DNA of 64,000 nucleotides, taken from the NCBI GenBank assembly GCA_964017045.1, contig OZ024802.1, forward strand, positions 10,738,435-10,802,434, in the 5' to 3' direction. Of this stretch, positions 11,821 to 23,922 are shown one piece after another (positions within the stretch are counted from its first letter, which is position 1; every line of letters begins with the position of its first letter). This DNA comes from Omphiscola glabra. Taxonomy: Eukaryota > Mollusca > Gastropoda > Lymnaeidae. Under the pieces are notes generated by a model. It had not been told where the DNA came from, did not search any database, and saw only the letters and a list, made by a program, of their open reading frames with translations. A program made the translations under genes and the position numbers.

Positions 11821-12620
11821 TTCAGCCTTGGTCCTGTTCATTTAGCCTTGGTCGTGTTCATTTAGCCTTGGTCCTGTTCATTCGGCCTTCGTCCTGTTCA
11901 TTTAGCCTTGGTCCTGTTCATTTAGCCTTGGCCCTGTTCATTCGGCCTTCGTCCTGTTCATTTATCCTTGGTCATGTTCATTTAGCATTGGCCCTGTTCA
12001 TTTAGCCTTGGTCCTGTTCATTTAGCCTTAGTCCTGTTCATTTAGCCTTGGTCCTGTTCATTTAGCCTTGGTCCTGTTCATTTAGCCTTGGCCCTGTTCA
12101 TTTAGCCTTAGTCCTGTTCATTTAGCCTTGGTCCGGTTCATTTAGCCTTGGCCCTGTTCATTTAGCCTTGGTCCTGTTCATTTAGCCTTGGTCCTGTTCA
12201 TTTAGCCTTGGCCCTGTTCATTTAGCCTTGGTCCTGTTCATTTAGCCTTGGTCCTGTTCATTTAGCCTTGGCCCTGTTCATTTAGCCTTGGTCCTGTTCA
12301 TTTAGCCTTGGTCCTGTTCATTTAGCCTTGGTCCTGTTCATTTAGCCTTGGTCCTGTTCATTTAGCCTTGGTGCTGTTCATTTAGCCTTGGTCCTGTTCA
12401 TTTAGCCTTGGTCCTGTTCATTTAGCCTTGGTCCTGTTCATTTAGCCTTGGCCCTGTTCATTTAGCCTTGGCCCTGTTCATTTAGCCATGGCCCTGTTCA
12501 TTTAGCATTGGCCCTGTTCATTTAGCCTTGGCCCCGGTTATTTAGCCTTGGCCCTGTTCATTTAGCCTTGGTCTTGTTCATTTAGCCTTGGCCCTGTTCA
12601 TTTAGCCTTGGCCCTGTTCA
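11821..12620. repeat. Minisatellite, 20-bp unit, exactly 40 copies without indel
   Basis: TTTAGCCTTGGTCCTGTTCA repeats for 800 bp in perfect register. The main variant has GGCCCTG instead of GGTCCTG. Not a single length change is seen. Confidence 0.98.
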
Positions 12621-12671
12621 CATACGAACGACTAGTATTGACACATAGTATTAGCACTATTTCCCAAAATA

Positions 12672-12985
12672 AATTCTGCTAAATATTTATCCCAGTAGAC
12701 AGTTGGGGCTCCTCTAAAATATTTGTCCCAGTAGACGGTTGGGGCTCATCTAAAATATTTGTCCCAGTAGACGGTTGGGGCTCCTCTAAAACATTTGTCC
12801 CAGTAGACGGTTGGGTCTCCTCTAAAACATTTGTCCCAGTAGACGGTTGGGGCTCCTCTAAAACATTTGTCCCAGTAGACGGTTGGGGCTCCTCTAAAAC
12901 ATTTGTCCCAGTAGACGGTTGGGGCTCCTCTATAATATTTGTCCCAGTAGACGGTTGGGGCTCCTCTAAAACATTTGTCCGGACA
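12672..12985. repeat. Minisatellite, 36-bp unit, about 8.5 copies
   Basis: The unit contains TTTGTCCCAGTAGACGGTTG and then GGGCTCCTCTAAAACA. As 36 is a multiple of three, a minus-strand frame stays open through it and the next array. Confidence 0.95.
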
Positions 12986-13037
12986 TATGGTTAATAAGTC
13001 TACTATAACATTTAAAAAAAAAAAATGTGTTCTACAG

Positions 13038-13353
13038 TTATGATATACATCTGATTCTGTACACGTGACATAACCAGTGACACAACCATGCATCTGATTC
13101 TGTACACGTGACATAACCAGTGACACAACCATACATCTGTTTCTGTACACGTGACATAACCAGCGACACAACCATGCATCTGTTTCTGTACACGTGACAT
13201 AACCAGTGACACAACAATACATCTGTTTCTGTACACGTGACATAACCAGTGACACAACCATGCATCTGTTTCTGTACACGTGACATAACCAGTGACACAA
13301 CCATGCATCTGTTTCTGTACACGTGACATAACCAGTGACACAACCATGCATCT
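13038..13353. repeat. Minisatellite, 43-bp unit, about 7 copies
   Basis: The unit contains ACACGTGACATAACCAGTGA and CAACCATGCATCTGTTTCTG. Each unit carries a CACGTG E-box core. All minus-strand frames are open because of the repeat. Confidence 0.95.
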
Positions 13354-13531
13354 GATCAAGAAGTTCGAAAGCGTTCCTCGGTGCCAAGATATTAACTTCT
13401 TTGAAAGATTTGCGCCAATTTGTGGAGTTAGTTCTCCAAAATGTCTTATTCACCACACTGTGTAACACTTAAAATACCACCATTCATTAAAGTATATTAA
13501 TATTTTTTAGTATATAAAAAAAGGTATTTCT

Positions 13532-13734
13532 TGTGTGAATAGCTTTGCCATAAAGACATTAAAGTTGTGTGAATAGCTTTGCCATAAAGACATTAAAGTT
13601 GTGTGAATAGCTTTGCCATAAAGACATTAAAGTTGTGTGAATAGCTTTGCCATAAAGACATTAAAGTTGTGTGAATAGCTTTGCCATAAAGACATTAAAG
13701 TTGTGTGAATAGCTTTGCCATAAAGACATTAGAG
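13532..13734. repeat. Minisatellite, 34-bp unit, 6 copies
   Basis: TTGTGTGAATAGCTTTGCCA followed by TAAAGACATTAAAG; copies are practically identical. Confidence 0.97.
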
Positions 13735-13904
13735 GACTTCATCCTTTAAAACAACTGTCTACATTTGAATTGGAAGGATGTATGATAATAAAAAAAAAGA
13801 GAAATAATAATTTAAAAAAACAATGTCAACCATGAATGTTTGATCAAAGAACTTTAGCCATCTCTGAAAGATCTTAACTTTCGTAGGCTGGGTTTGCGTG
13901 AACA

Positions 13905-14282
13905 CTATAGGGGTGGCAGCAAGTCACAGAAGCACTGTGTGTTTGGAGCAAGTCACGGGAACACTATGTGTTTGGAGCAAGTCATGGGAACATGTGTTTG
14001 GATCAAGTCACGGGAACACTGTGTGTTTGGAGCAAGTCAAGGGAACACTATGTGTTTGGAGCAAGTCAAGGGAACACTATGTGTTTGGAGCAAGTCAAGG
14101 GAACACTATGTGTTTGGAGCAAGTCACGGGAACACTATGTGTTTGGAGCAAGTCACAGAACAGTTTGTGTTTGGAGCAAGTCATGGGAATACTGTGTTTG
14201 GAGCAAGTCGCGGGAACACTATGTGTTTGGAGCAAGCCATGGGAACATTATGTGTTTGGAGCAAGTCACGGGTACTATATGG
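13905..14282. repeat. Minisatellite, 29-bp unit, about 13 copies
   Basis: CAAGTCACGGGAACACTATG then TGTTTGGAG. Single-base changes (cacggg, caaggg, catggg) and a few shortened units. A G-run follows at 14296-14309. Confidence 0.95.
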
Positions 14283-14309
14283 GTTGTGACAATGGGGGGG
14301 GGGGGGGGG

Positions 14310-14975
14310 AATCAAATCACAAGAAGAATCGACAAATGACAGCCGGGTGCATTTAAGCAAAAATATTTTACTTCCCGAGACTTTCCTACGTACTTTCCAA
14401 AGAAATCAATTTGACCGCAACCCCGCGAGACCACAAACCTTCTCGCGTCTCCCTCAGTTCGACTGTAACAGTTTACCATCTAAATATTCTCTTTAAGAAA
14501 TTTGACGCATCCTTTCATCCAGTCTCAGATTGAAAAGAAACGCGAGATATCAATGCGTTGTCTCCCGGCCTGTCTGGATGGAGCTCGTACTTCTTTTACA
14601 GGCGCCATTATTTCCAGCGTCGATCCACACATAACTACATACTGCTATGGTCTTGTTCCGTTTAGGGCGTCCATTCAAGCTGAAATTTTTAGAAATTTGC
14701 ATTAAACACAATATTGGCACTTGATAAGAAATAACCACAATCCCCCCCCCCCCTCCCATATACCGTACAAACCCACTATATCTGTTATGCCGCTAGCCCC
14801 TTGTAGCACATCAGTACAACAAGCTAAGCCTAAACCGTCCTGTAGATTTTATTTCACACACATATTATACTTTCGCCTTCGTTAAAAAAAAGTACCGAAT
14901 TTAATTTAATTTTACAGCAACAATAAAAAAGGGCAATGTAATTTTAAATGCAACCAATGAACATTTTAACAAATG
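14310..14975. other. No gene supported
   Basis: The stretch 14400-14700 is less AT-rich and has several CG dinucleotides (CTCGCG, ACGCGAGA). That could mark a regulatory region, but I find no exon. A C-run lies at 14742-14755. Confidence 0.35.
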
Positions 14976-14977
14976 TA

Positions 14978-15728
<751 letters not shown>

Positions 15729-15994
15729 GGACGGACGGACGGACGGATGTATGGATAGATAGATGGATGTATAGATAGATGGATAGATAGGATGGGTAAA
15801 AGTATGGGTAGATAGGATGGGTAGATAGGATGGATAGATAGGATGGATAGATAGGATGGATAGATAGGATAGGATAGATAGGATATGATAGATATGATAG
15901 GATAAATAGAACGCTTCCTTGACTAGTAGCGCAAAAGGTATATTTTATTCGGTACGCTTTATCTGTACATATTTAAAAATTAATGTGTGTATGT

Positions 15995-16310
15995 ATGTCT
16001 CGTATGCGCTCCTATACCATTCATCCGATTGCGATAAAATTTTATGAGTTGTTGTACACACGCCCGCAAAATTTTTCTGAAATATTACAAACATTTTACA
16101 ATATTCCATTTTTGGCCCGGGGCCCTCAATTCTTGTTTTTATTCCTTTTATGAGCTAAATATAATTTACGTAGGCGTTCCTATAACATTCACCCGATTGC
16201 GATAACATTTTGGTAAGTTGCTGTGCGCACGCCCGCAAAGGTTTCTGAATTAGATTATCCATTTTTAAATATACCGTTTTGGGGCCAGTGGCCCCAAAAT
16301 TATTTTTTTC
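15995..16310. repeat. Two diverged direct copies of a dispersed repeat, about 165 bp apart
   Basis: CCTATACCATTCATCCGATT..GCGATAAAATTTT..CACACGCCCGCAAA at about 16011-16070 recurs as CCTATAACATTCACCCGATT..GCGATAACATTTT..CGCACGCCCGCAAA at about 16180-16240. Each is followed by TTTTGGCCCGGGGCC or TTTGGGGCCAGTGGCC. Confidence 0.8.
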
Positions 16311-16764
16311 TTATATGAGCTATATAAATATAATTTCAAACAGAGCTATTGCATGGGTGGATGCAATTTAATCTAATACAAATAGCGACATTTCAGTTTA
16401 TGTGTGACATAATTAGTCGGTTTTTGAATTAGTACAATCATTTTACAATGGGGTAAAATATTCGGTTTAAAAGTGGTTGGGACATCTGAATATTTAATAC
16501 AGTTCATGGGTATGAAATAAATTGTGTGCAGGGACGTATCATGGAGGAAGGGGTGTAGCAAAAATTGGTTTTCTTAAATGCGCCTTACTTGAGTTCATAT
16601 TTTGTCAAGTACGTTTAGTATATGGGAAGTTCACGCACTGCTGTCGCCAATGTTTGACGGGCTATATCTAGTTGTGAATGGTTTTATTTACTGTTTGAAA
16701 ACTTAAAGATGAACAAATTACAATCATTGATGAATGCTCTCATCTATTTATAAAATGTCTTTGC

Positions 16765-17188
16765 TGGGTGGCCGAGTGGTCTAAACTGAGCAACTATCAA
16801 GCTGATGGTCAGGAGTTCAATCCCCGCCAAAGCCAAGTCAAGCAAAAACACCACCAGCACCCCGGGTGGATGGGACTCGTTAACCTTGGCCGGCAACTCA
16901 TCTAAGAGAAGGCAACTCTGAATTCAAACCCCGGAGATGGAGTCCCGATAGGCGGATAACATTGATACAATGAAACATTCCGGCAACTCCTGCGACGCCA
17001 CTGGTGCCAAGCTGTATCATCCACACGATGTTCCCTTGGGGTCATCCAGCGGCGTGGAGAGAGGCGATTTGCTGTTGGGAACCAGCTAATAATCCTACAA
17101 GAATAATCCCAGGCCTTGTGGATTTCGTCCTGCGAATTCCATACCATCGTCACCTTGTGACGGACGGATGCCAGAAAAAAAAAAAACC
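16765..17188 (+). mobile_element. tRNA-derived SINE, full-length copy
   Basis: The head has an A-box-like GGCCGAGTGGTCTAA and a B-box-like GAGTTCAATCC, as in tRNA-Ser/Leu-derived SINEs. The body ends TGTGACGGACGGATGCCAG and then an A-run (17174-17186). The same body occurs reversed at 37441-37795 and as a fragment at 1-45, so it is a dispersed family. No functional tRNA cloverleaf is expected. Confidence 0.8.
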
Positions 17189-17409
17189 CAGAATAAAACA
17201 AAGAAATGTTATGGAAATCTACTTCCTGATAATCGAACACCAATTCATGTCAACGTCAATCATTTTCTTTATCACATGACTACACAATGATAAAAGTCCT
17301 TAAGAAATTAAATACATATATAAGAACATTGCTTATATAATAACTAAACACTTTGCTAATATTTTGTATAAATGTAAATTAGATTTTAAAAATATCGTTT
17401 GTGTCATGC

Positions 17410-17753
17410 CTCCTGTCTCATTGAAAGGCTTATGTGACCTTGGCTTGTTTTATAACTGTCTCATTGAAAGGTTGGCTGTGACCTTGACTTGTTTTATAAC
17501 CGTCTCATTTGAAGGTTGTCTGTGACCTCGACTTGTTTTATAACCGTCTCAATAAAAGGTTGGCTGTGACCTTGACTTGTTTTATAACCGTCTCATTGAA
17601 AGGTTGTCTGTGACCTTGGCTTGTTGCATGTCTGTCTCATTGAAAGGTTGTTTGTGACCTTGGCTTGTTATATGTCTGTCTCATTGAAAGGTTGTCTGTG
17701 ACCTTGGCTTGTTGTATGTCTGTCTGATTGAAAGGTTGTCTGTGACCTTGGCT
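17410..17753. repeat. Minisatellite, about 44-bp unit, 8 copies
   Basis: The unit contains GTCTCATTGAAAGGTTG and CTGTGACCTTGGCTTG. Copies differ by point changes and 1-2 bp length changes. Each carries TGACCTTG, the complement of an AGGTCA-type half-site. Confidence 0.92.
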
Positions 17754-17797
17754 GGAAAAACACAAATCCGATAAGGCCGCTTTTGAACCTTATCCTT

Positions 17798-18026
17798 TGA
17801 CCACTTCAGTCCACCACTGCATGGCTTGACCACTCCAGTCCACCACTGCATGGCTTGACCACTTCAGTCCACCGCTGCATGGCTTGACCACTCCAGTCCA
17901 CCACTGCATGGCTTGACCACTCCAGTCCACCACTGCATGGCTTGACCACTCCAGTCCACCACTGCATGGCTTGACCTTTTCAGTCCACCACAGCATGGCT
18001 TGACCACTTCAGTCCACCACAGCATT
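17798..18026. repeat. Minisatellite, 29-bp unit, about 8 copies
   Basis: TTGACCACTCCAGTCCACCA then CTGCATGGC. Few substitutions. Confidence 0.95.
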
Positions 18027-18604
18027 GTAATGACTCTAAGTCGCTATTCGAAGAGCTTAAGATGATATCACAAATGTATATGATATGACTGAGTAGAGGA
18101 AAAGTGCTAAATGATTGACTTCTTCAGAAATTGATTATTGAAAACTTTTGAGAACTTTTCTTAATTTACAAATGTAAAAATATTCATTTCATTTCTTGCA
18201 TGGTAAACTTCATCATGAAATTAACAGCTGGTGAAATATTGGTTTTAAAAAATCAAGTTATATAATAATAAAAACTATATTTTTTAAAACAAAGCTGCAG
18301 AATTCGGAAAGGGGGTTTGCTTTATCAAGACACCAAAGCAGAAACCAAAAATGCCTTAGAGTGGAGCAGCAAGTATTTACTGCAGATCTGACGCGCAAGT
18401 GGGAGCTGGTCATCCCAATATAATCGATTTGTTGGGTACATGGAAGGTATTTCAGAAAAAAATCTAACTTTAGCCATTTTAGTTTTAGTATATTATTGAG
18501 GGTTACACAAATTGCCAAATCTGGGGAAACCTCTCTCACCTTTCCCCCACAACACAAAGTTAGTTAAAATTACTCTGTACCGGAACAATTCACATTCGAA
18601 GTGG
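18027..18604. other. No gene seen
   Basis: AT-rich unique-looking sequence before the palindromic element. Confidence 0.4.
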
Positions 18605-19029
18605 CTATTGGTACATTTGTACCAGAATTGAGAGGTTGGGATTAAAAACGATTTAAAATATTTTTGTTGGGTTTGTAAGACAAAATGAGGTATAAAATGA
18701 AAGATAATTGAACGCACTATACGTTTGAAATCTTAATTCTTCATTTTAACTAAAATAAACTACCACAAATAGCATTTGAATAGCATTGAGTTTAATGTGT
18801 CCCGGGTCCGAAGGGGGGCGCTGCGTGTCCGTGTACATTTTGACTAATGCTATTCGGATGTCATTTGTAGTAGTTTATTTTAGTTAAAATGAAAAATTAA
18901 GTTTACAAACGTATAGTACATTCAATTATCTTTCATTTGATACCTCATTTGGTCTTACAAACCCAACAAAAATATTTTAAATAGTTTTTTAATCCCAACC
19001 TCTCAATTCTGGTACAAATGTACCAATAG
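18605..19029. mobile_element. Large palindromic element, arms of about 180 bp
   Basis: The left arm 18605-18787 and right arm 18846-19029 are reverse complements with a few small differences. The outer ends pair CTATTGGTACATTTGTACC with its complement. The loop is about 58 bp and is GC-richer (GTCCGAAGGGGGGCGCTGCG). A transcript would form a long hairpin. It could be a foldback transposon or a recent inverted duplication. Confidence 0.75.
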
Positions 19030-19610
19030 GTGCAGCCATTTACATTTCAGTATAGACATATTTGTATAGTTGAATGCTCGCATCAAACTGAAGTCGATTA
19101 AAAAAAAATTCTTCCATTAGTAAAAACAAGTCAGTGTTGTTCTGTTGAAAGGTGAACCACACGCATGCGCAAAACAATTGGAAACAAAGGACCTTTTCCA
19201 AATTATTAAGGTGTTTTAAACGCGATTGTAAATTTAAGCAATGAACAAACATACCATGATTGCTATTACTCAGATTGCACTTTTACCCCCCTACCCCCCA
19301 AAAAAAAAATATTAAAAAAACATTAAAAATAAAATAAACTTAAATAAATAAAATATAAATTATTTAACAAACTTTTAAACGATTGTCCAAAAAAAGTGTT
19401 GGGGATATGGGTCACGTGCTATTATTGGTTGGATAGTCTGAGGAGTCACGTGATCTGTCGTGTACTAGAATTAGGTCAGTGGATTGAAAGATCGATAAAG
19501 TATTTGGTAATACTTGGGCTAGTATCTGAAACAGGGTGTCTTGATATTATTGATCTCCAGTCTCTGCTTCTCTTTTTCTTTGCTTGATACCCAGCTTGAT
19601 CAACGTAACT
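19030..19610. other. No gene seen
   Basis: AT-rich, with an A-run near 19300. Confidence 0.4.
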
Positions 19611-19611
19611 T

Positions 19612-20368
19612 CTCAGTGATCAATACATCTCTCCGATGAAAGCAACCTCGCTGTGATCAATGATACCTCGCTGTGATCAATGATACCTCTCTGTGATCAA
19701 TGATAGCTCCCTGTGATCAATGATATCTCTGTGATCAATGATATCTCTCTAATTAAATCAACCTTCCTGTGATCAATGATACCTCTCTGTGATTAATGAT
19801 ACCTCCCTGTGATCAAAGATACCTCCCTGTTATCAATGATACCTCCCTGTGATCAATGATATCTCTCTGTGATCAATGACACCTCCCTGTTATCAAAGAT
19901 ACCTCACTGTGATCAATGATATCTCTCTGTGATCAATGATATCTCTCTGTGATCAATGAGACCTCCCTGTGATCAATGATACCTCTCTGTGATCAATGAT
20001 ACCTCCCTGTGATCAATGATATATCTCTGTTATCAATGAGACCTCCCTGTTATCAATGATATCTCTCTGTGATCAATGATACATCCCTGTAATCAATGAT
20101 ATATCTCTGTTATCAATGAGACCTCCCTGTTATCAATGATATCTCTCTGTGATCAATGATACATCCCTGTAATCAATGATATCTCTCTGTTATCAATGAG
20201 ACCTCCCTGTTATCAATGATATCTCTCTGTGATCAATGATACATCCCTGTAATCAATGATATCTCTCTAATTAAATCAACCTCCCTGTGATCAATGACAC
20301 CTCTCTGATTAAAAAAACCTCTCAGTCTCATATAAATGACACCTCTTTGATCAATGACACATCTCTGC
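19612..20368. repeat. Satellite, 20-bp unit, about 36 copies
   Basis: GATCAATGATACCTCCCTGT with many variants (ATCTCTCTGT, GTTATCAATGAG). A three-unit higher-order pattern repeats at about 20030-20265. Similar units resume at 23456-23530 beyond the inserted element. Confidence 0.92.
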
Positions 20369-21250
20369 CATGATTTCTTTCAGCTATATCTCGGGGGGGG
20401 GGGCACTGCCCCCTGTGGAAATGCCCCCCAGAGCACATATATGTAGAACAATAAAGCAAAGTAAATTTTATTTTAAAAAAACAACAAAATTGTCATTTTA
20501 TAAACAATTTTAAAAAGAATATTAGCTGGTGTCATTAACCGATTACAATTAGTGGAATCTATGAAATATCGCTATGTTCGATATATTTGATGATCCGTGT
20601 TAAGGTTAATCTTCTTAGACTTAGAAGCTTACACTATTCGATTATAAATATCGCAATGTTTAGAAAATTTTCCAATTATGAGCCGAAGTATTACTTCCCG
20701 TTTCATTTATCTGTATTTTTTGTTTAATTATTTTTTTGCAAACGTACAAGTTTAAAGAATTTAATAACACTGTATTAAACTACATTTGCTTCAATTTTAA
20801 AGTCTATAATTTTAATAGAATTCTCACTAAGTATCAAACGTGAGCAATATATTCATGTTATCATATTATATTTTATAATAAAAGCATGACTTTTAAACTA
20901 GGGAATGTTTTAAATTACAAATTGAATGATGACGTTACGCTTTCGACAATATAGTTATTGTTAGCAATTCAGTGTTTCTTTCAGCTATCTCTCCGGGGGG
21001 GGGGGGGGGCACTCCCTCCCCTCCAGGTCGGCACACAATGTGTACAACAATATATTTTTTAAAAATTAAAAATGATAATTGCATAGTAACTGATGCATTT
21101 AACCGATTGCAAGTAGTGGAATCTATGAAATATAGCTAGGCTCGATAAATCCGATGATTCGTATATTTAAGGCTAATCAAGTTATAGTATTCGGTTATAA
21201 AAATTGCGCTGACCGCTCCAGTCTTACTTCCTGTTGTTCGCATATATCAC

Positions 21251-21251
<1 letters not shown>

Positions 21252-21283
<32 letters not shown>
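21252..21283. repeat. (TA)n microsatellite
   Basis: A pure AT dinucleotide run of about 30 bp. Confidence 0.95.
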
Positions 21284-21287
<4 letters not shown>

Positions 21288-23068
21288 AGAATTTAAATTT
21301 AAAGGGCGCAAAGAAATAGTGGACGTTTCATAAATTATTATTAAATCAAAAATGTTTTTGCTTTCTTTAAATGTGCTACCTTTGTAACAAAGTTTCCTAA
21401 ATAACAGATTTAAAAAAAACAATACTTAGACTATATTTTTTATTATTAACTTCCCAACAGCTTTTCTCTTTTTAATGTCAGAATAACAAACAAAGAGCCC
21501 CATCCAAGGGTATTGCACTCATTTTTTAAATTTTATTTTATTTTAGAAGAGAATCCAGTAGAAAGCTAATTTTTTTTTTTTTGTGAACTAGCATTTCGAT
21601 TTTCATGCCAATTCCATTTTTTTGGTACTTGTTTAAAAAAATTATTATTCCCGATTCGTCAATTTAAAATAGATTCTGTGGATTTAGATAAAAATATTTT
21701 AAAGTATAGCGAAGAGGCAATTTAAGAAAGTTATAGTAGTTTGAAATTCCAAATAAAAATTTCAATTTACTGAATATTGGGAAATTTATACTTTATTTGC
21801 ATACGAATATTCCTTTAGATAAAATCACACATTACAAATACAATGTCTTCTGTAAACAACTCATGTCTTCTTAAAATAGTTATGCCGCTCATTTGGCAAT
21901 TTTCAAAACCCATAAATATGTATAGACATTTCGAATAAACCTGATTTTTTTCTGTTTGACTCTGGTACAATTAGGAAATAGAAAAAGTAGTCTAAGCATT
22001 ATAATTATAGGTAAGTTTGTTTATTCCATTTCTGTTCATCATATAAAATCATGTTTGCTTTTTAGTGATGGAACCCTTTTTAATTGAATTTGTTTTTTTG
22101 AAATTTCATTTATTAATTAAGTAGCTATCCCTAAAAATGGTGTAAATAAAAAATAAAAGCCACATTACTATTTTTATTTAAATAATTATTTTAATTATAT
22201 TTTTTTTCGCATAACACAAGCAGGTCAAGCAATTGCCATTTAGCCATGGCAAGATGATAAGTAAGAAAATATCCTCATCACATCATTAACCCCTAAAATA
22301 TCAGAGGACACTTCACCTGGGCGCACACCAAGGCTCTAATGTTAAGTGGCACCTACATGTTTTAACTTCCTTTTGCTCTCCGATTAAGTGTAGAATGTTG
22401 CAAAACTAAATTCAGACATGTGAAAAAATGCATTCTTGTATTTTGAATTTATCAAAAATTTTCTAATCACTATAATGATTTAAGGGGCGAGAATAACCTA
22501 GGATGACATATTTAGGGTGAATATAGTTTACGTCCCGCTGGTGCGAAATTTAAAATGTCTTTGGTCATTATTATGGCTAATTTTGCCATTTCCCACCCGA
22601 ATGTTGAAATGCCACCTCGAGAGTGTCTGAAAGAAACAACAAATTAAAGTATGTGCCAACATAATGCACACCTGAGTTTTGAGTTTGTACGACTGTCTTT
22701 AGCACCCTTAATTATGCACCCCTTCCCTCACGCTGATCAATTGTACAGAATGGGGTTGATAATAAGCTTATGCCTAATGATTACCCTGGGGCACGCCACA
22801 AACGGAGTGAATTCAGTTTATATAAGGCACTGGGATAAATAATGCCTCCCACAAAACTTTAAAAATGTTCTTCCTTGTTCAAAATGTATAATAAAACATC
22901 GAATTCAAGTATACACAAAACTACACCTCTTGATTTTGAAATATTCAAAATGTTCTGGGGAGCAGGCTCCCCAAACCCCTACACGATCAAGATTAATCGG
23001 CGTCATCGATTTCCGCCCTACTTCTCGGTGAAAACGATCACCAATTTTGGTATCGATAGGCACTCTGC

Positions 23069-23225
23069 CTAGTGGCGTAGCTACTATTAAGGCTGTCATG
23101 AGCGGCAAAATATTTTTGTCGTCCTCCCTTTCACGATTAAAACACTGCAGTTGTACAATAATGCCACACCAGCATATAAAGAAAAAGTGACATCTAGGTG
23201 GACCACTCCTTGTCGACACCACTAG
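23069..23225. mobile_element. Small repeat with inverted CTAGTGG ends
   Basis: CTAGTGGCGTAGC at the left and, on the minus strand, CTAGTGGTGTCGA at the right delimit about 157 bp. This resembles the common AGTGGCGTAGC transposon end. It lies within the larger nested element. Confidence 0.35.
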
Positions 23226-23647
23226 CAGGGTCGTATCTACAGTGTTTGGCGTGAGGGGTCAAGATTCATTTTTACACCCCTCTCCAACTCTGAAACCAAT
23301 TATTTTCAACCAATTACTTCCATCAAAGCACACACCCCCCGCAAGTCTGGCGCCGGGGCCGTATGTCATATCTGCCACCCCTTAGCTACGCCTTTGGCCA
23401 CTGCAAATCTGAAGTGCCTCCCCTCCCCGGGGGAACATTTCTGAAAGAAACACTGACCTCTGTTAACATTGACATCACTCTGATAAATGACATGTCCGTG
23501 ATCAATGACATCTGTCTGTGATAAACGACGGCACTTCCGGCTGATTTATGTAACCAACTAACTAATCTGTCTGGCTTTTACTTATGTAGCCAACTAACCA
23601 ATCAATATGACTAGGACAATAATATTCTTATATCCTAGCCAATGTGT

Positions 23648-23922
23648 TCTTTTTATTGTTGAATCTATGCCCCTACCTGTACTGTAGATGGCCGTACCAT
23701 AATCATTGTATTGTTGAATCTATGCCCCTACCTGTACTGTAGATGGCCGTACCATAATCATTGTATTGTTGAATCTATGCCCTGCCTGTACTGTAGATGG
23801 CCTTTACCATTATCATTGTATTGTTGAATCTATGCCCCTACCTGTACTGTAGATGGCCTTACAATTATTATTGTATTGTTGAATCTATGCCCTGCCAGTA
23901 CTGTAGATGGCCTACCATTTAC
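23648..23922. repeat. Minisatellite, about 55-bp unit, 5 copies
   Basis: The unit contains TTGTTGAATCTATGCCCCTA and CCTGTACTGTAGATGGCC. Copies differ by a few bases and short deletions. Confidence 0.93.

Larger units (their letters stand above)
20372..23455. mobile_element. hAT-like element, probably two nested copies, inserted in a 20-bp satellite
   Basis: Left ends: CATGATTTCTTTCAG at 20372 and CAGTGTTTCTTTCAG at 20970. Right ends on the other strand: CTGAAAGAAACA near 22627 and CTGAAAGAAACACTG at 23441-23455. The two left ends are followed by homologous sequence for more than 200 bp (G-run, then TTTAACCGATT..GTGGAATCTATGAAATA). The 20-bp satellite continues on both sides. The flanks atctctgc and acctctgt match at six of eight, as an old target duplication would. 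There is no transposase frame. Confidence 0.55.

Noticed and set aside
12746..13468. 240-aa minus-strand frame with CVTGYVTC and YWDKCFRGAPTV repeats
   Set aside because: It spans two unrelated minisatellites (36 and 43 bp) and their flanks. The cysteine repeats are products of the DNA repeat.
11821..14285. Regularly repeated blocks that might suggest a CRISPR array
   Set aside because: Units are contiguous with no unique spacers, and the genome is clearly eukaryotic with spliced genes.
13894..14356. Three plus-strand frames with repeated FGASHGNTMCLEQV
   Set aside because: A 29-bp array opens all three frames; not a gene.
16765..16840. Possible tRNA-Leu/Ser gene
   Set aside because: Box-like motifs are present but the arms do not pair as a full cloverleaf and the body continues as a dispersed SINE.
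19612..20368. ATTGATCA-like sites in the 20-bp satellite as homeodomain/ONECUT binding clusters
   Set aside because: The match is short and every unit of such a satellite would carry it by chance. Nothing else supports function.
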